Shown: in pieces, positions 5,888 through 6,044 of the stretch
Layout: each line of letters begins with the position of its first letter
Numbering within the stretch: the stretch's first letter is position 1
From: Pseudomonadota bacterium
Lineage (GTDB): Bacteria; Pseudomonadota; Alphaproteobacteria; Rhodospirillales; UBA2165
DNA length: 6,044 nucleotides
NCBI GenBank assembly: GCA_027592155.1
Contig: JAQCKY010000164.1
Coordinates: 1-6,044 of the forward strand
Direction: 5' to 3'
Position numbers and translations under genes: made by a program
The notes under the pieces: generated by a model
Databases searched by the model: none
What the model was told of the DNA's origin: nothing
Seen by the model: only the letters and a program-made list of their open reading frames with translations

Positions 5888-6044
5888 CCCCAAAGGACGA
5901 TACACCCAATAAATCCTTGCGCCGCGATATCGTGGAGATGGTCGTCCGCGGGAGAAACGGGCATATTCCGAGCGCCTTCTCGATCGTCGACATTGTCTCC
6001 GCACTTTATTCGGAACAACTCGATGTTCGGCCGCAGGAACCTGA
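5884..6044 (+). CDS. Transketolase N-terminal-half subunit, 3' partial
   Basis: An open frame starts at ATG 5884 inside the stop of the preceding SDR (ATGA overlap) and runs off the window after 53 whole codons. The visible part reads like the first helix of a transketolase TPP-binding domain: LRRDIVEMVVRGRNGH (12-27), then SAFSIVDIVSALYS (30-43). Canonical enzymes have an arginine-rich helix, SGHPGG or GHIGG, then a hydrophobic segment ending in ALY. His27 matches the conserved histidine near the substrate and cofactor diphosphate, while the following Gly-Gly is Pro-Ser here. The short N-terminus suggests the two-gene (split) type of transketolase-like enzyme seen in accessory clusters, which would need a C-terminal-half gene just downstream. 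Such enzymes move a two-carbon ketol unit. The upstream ribosome site is weak (GGGGG 11 bases away), so coupling is likely. 1-Deoxyxylulose-5-phosphate synthase-like identity cannot be excluded from so short a piece. Confidence 0.78.
   Translation, partial: MTPKDDTPNKSLRRDIVEMVVRGRNGHIPSAFSIVDIVSALYSEQLDVRPQEP

Noticed and set aside
5606..6004. Reverse-strand frames opposite the classical SDR end and transketolase start
   Set aside because: Composition is Arg-rich and they run across two real coupled genes; shadows.

Overview
The window is a single, tightly packed, plus-strand block of seven genes with no gap longer than about 24 bases. It carries no RNA gene, mobile element, CRISPR array or clear terminator or promoter. 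The base composition is moderately GC-rich with GC-leaning third positions, and genes are chained by 4-base stop/start overlaps. This suggests a Gram-negative proteobacterium, perhaps an alphaproteobacterium, but the taxonomic guess is weak. The gene content is that of an accessory nucleotide-sugar locus, of the kind that supplies unusual sugars for O-antigen, capsule, exopolysaccharide or a glycosylated metabolite.

Layout: (1) 1-885, the 3' part of an extended SDR (NDP-sugar epimerase/dehydratase), its N-terminus cut off by the window edge. (2) 882-1847 and (3) 1844-2920, the alpha and beta subunits of a thiamine-diphosphate (TPP) E1 enzyme of the pyruvate/acetoin dehydrogenase type, with no E2 or E3 gene in view. 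(4) 2917-3912, a second extended SDR of the NDP-sugar 4,6-dehydratase type. (5) 3902-5083, a three-domain NDP-sugar C-methyltransferase-like protein (zinc-binding N-domain, SAM-binding core, C-terminal domain of the TylC3/TcaB9 type). (6) 5108-5887, a classical SDR reductase. (7) 5884 to the end, the first 53 residues of a transketolase N-terminal-half subunit, which is a second TPP enzyme.

How the genes may work together (inference): the 4,6-dehydratase would make a 4-keto-6-deoxy NDP-sugar. The orphan E1 pair would decarboxylate a 2-oxo acid such as pyruvate and transfer the resulting two-carbon unit to the ketone of the sugar, giving an acyl-branched sugar. The classical SDR could reduce the new branch ketone, the methyltransferase could add a one-carbon branch (or another methyl), and the upstream SDR could epimerise or reduce a ring carbon. 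The split transketolase would offer a second route for moving a two-carbon ketol unit. A known analogue, recalled rather than searched, is the aviB1/aviB2 pair of avilamycin biosynthesis, which resembles E1 alpha/beta and installs a two-carbon branch on a sugar. YerE in yersiniose biosynthesis does related chemistry with a different TPP-enzyme fold family. The co-occurrence of two TPP carboligase-type systems with a C-methyltransferase whose active-site motif departs from the characterised family is the most interesting aspect of the window.
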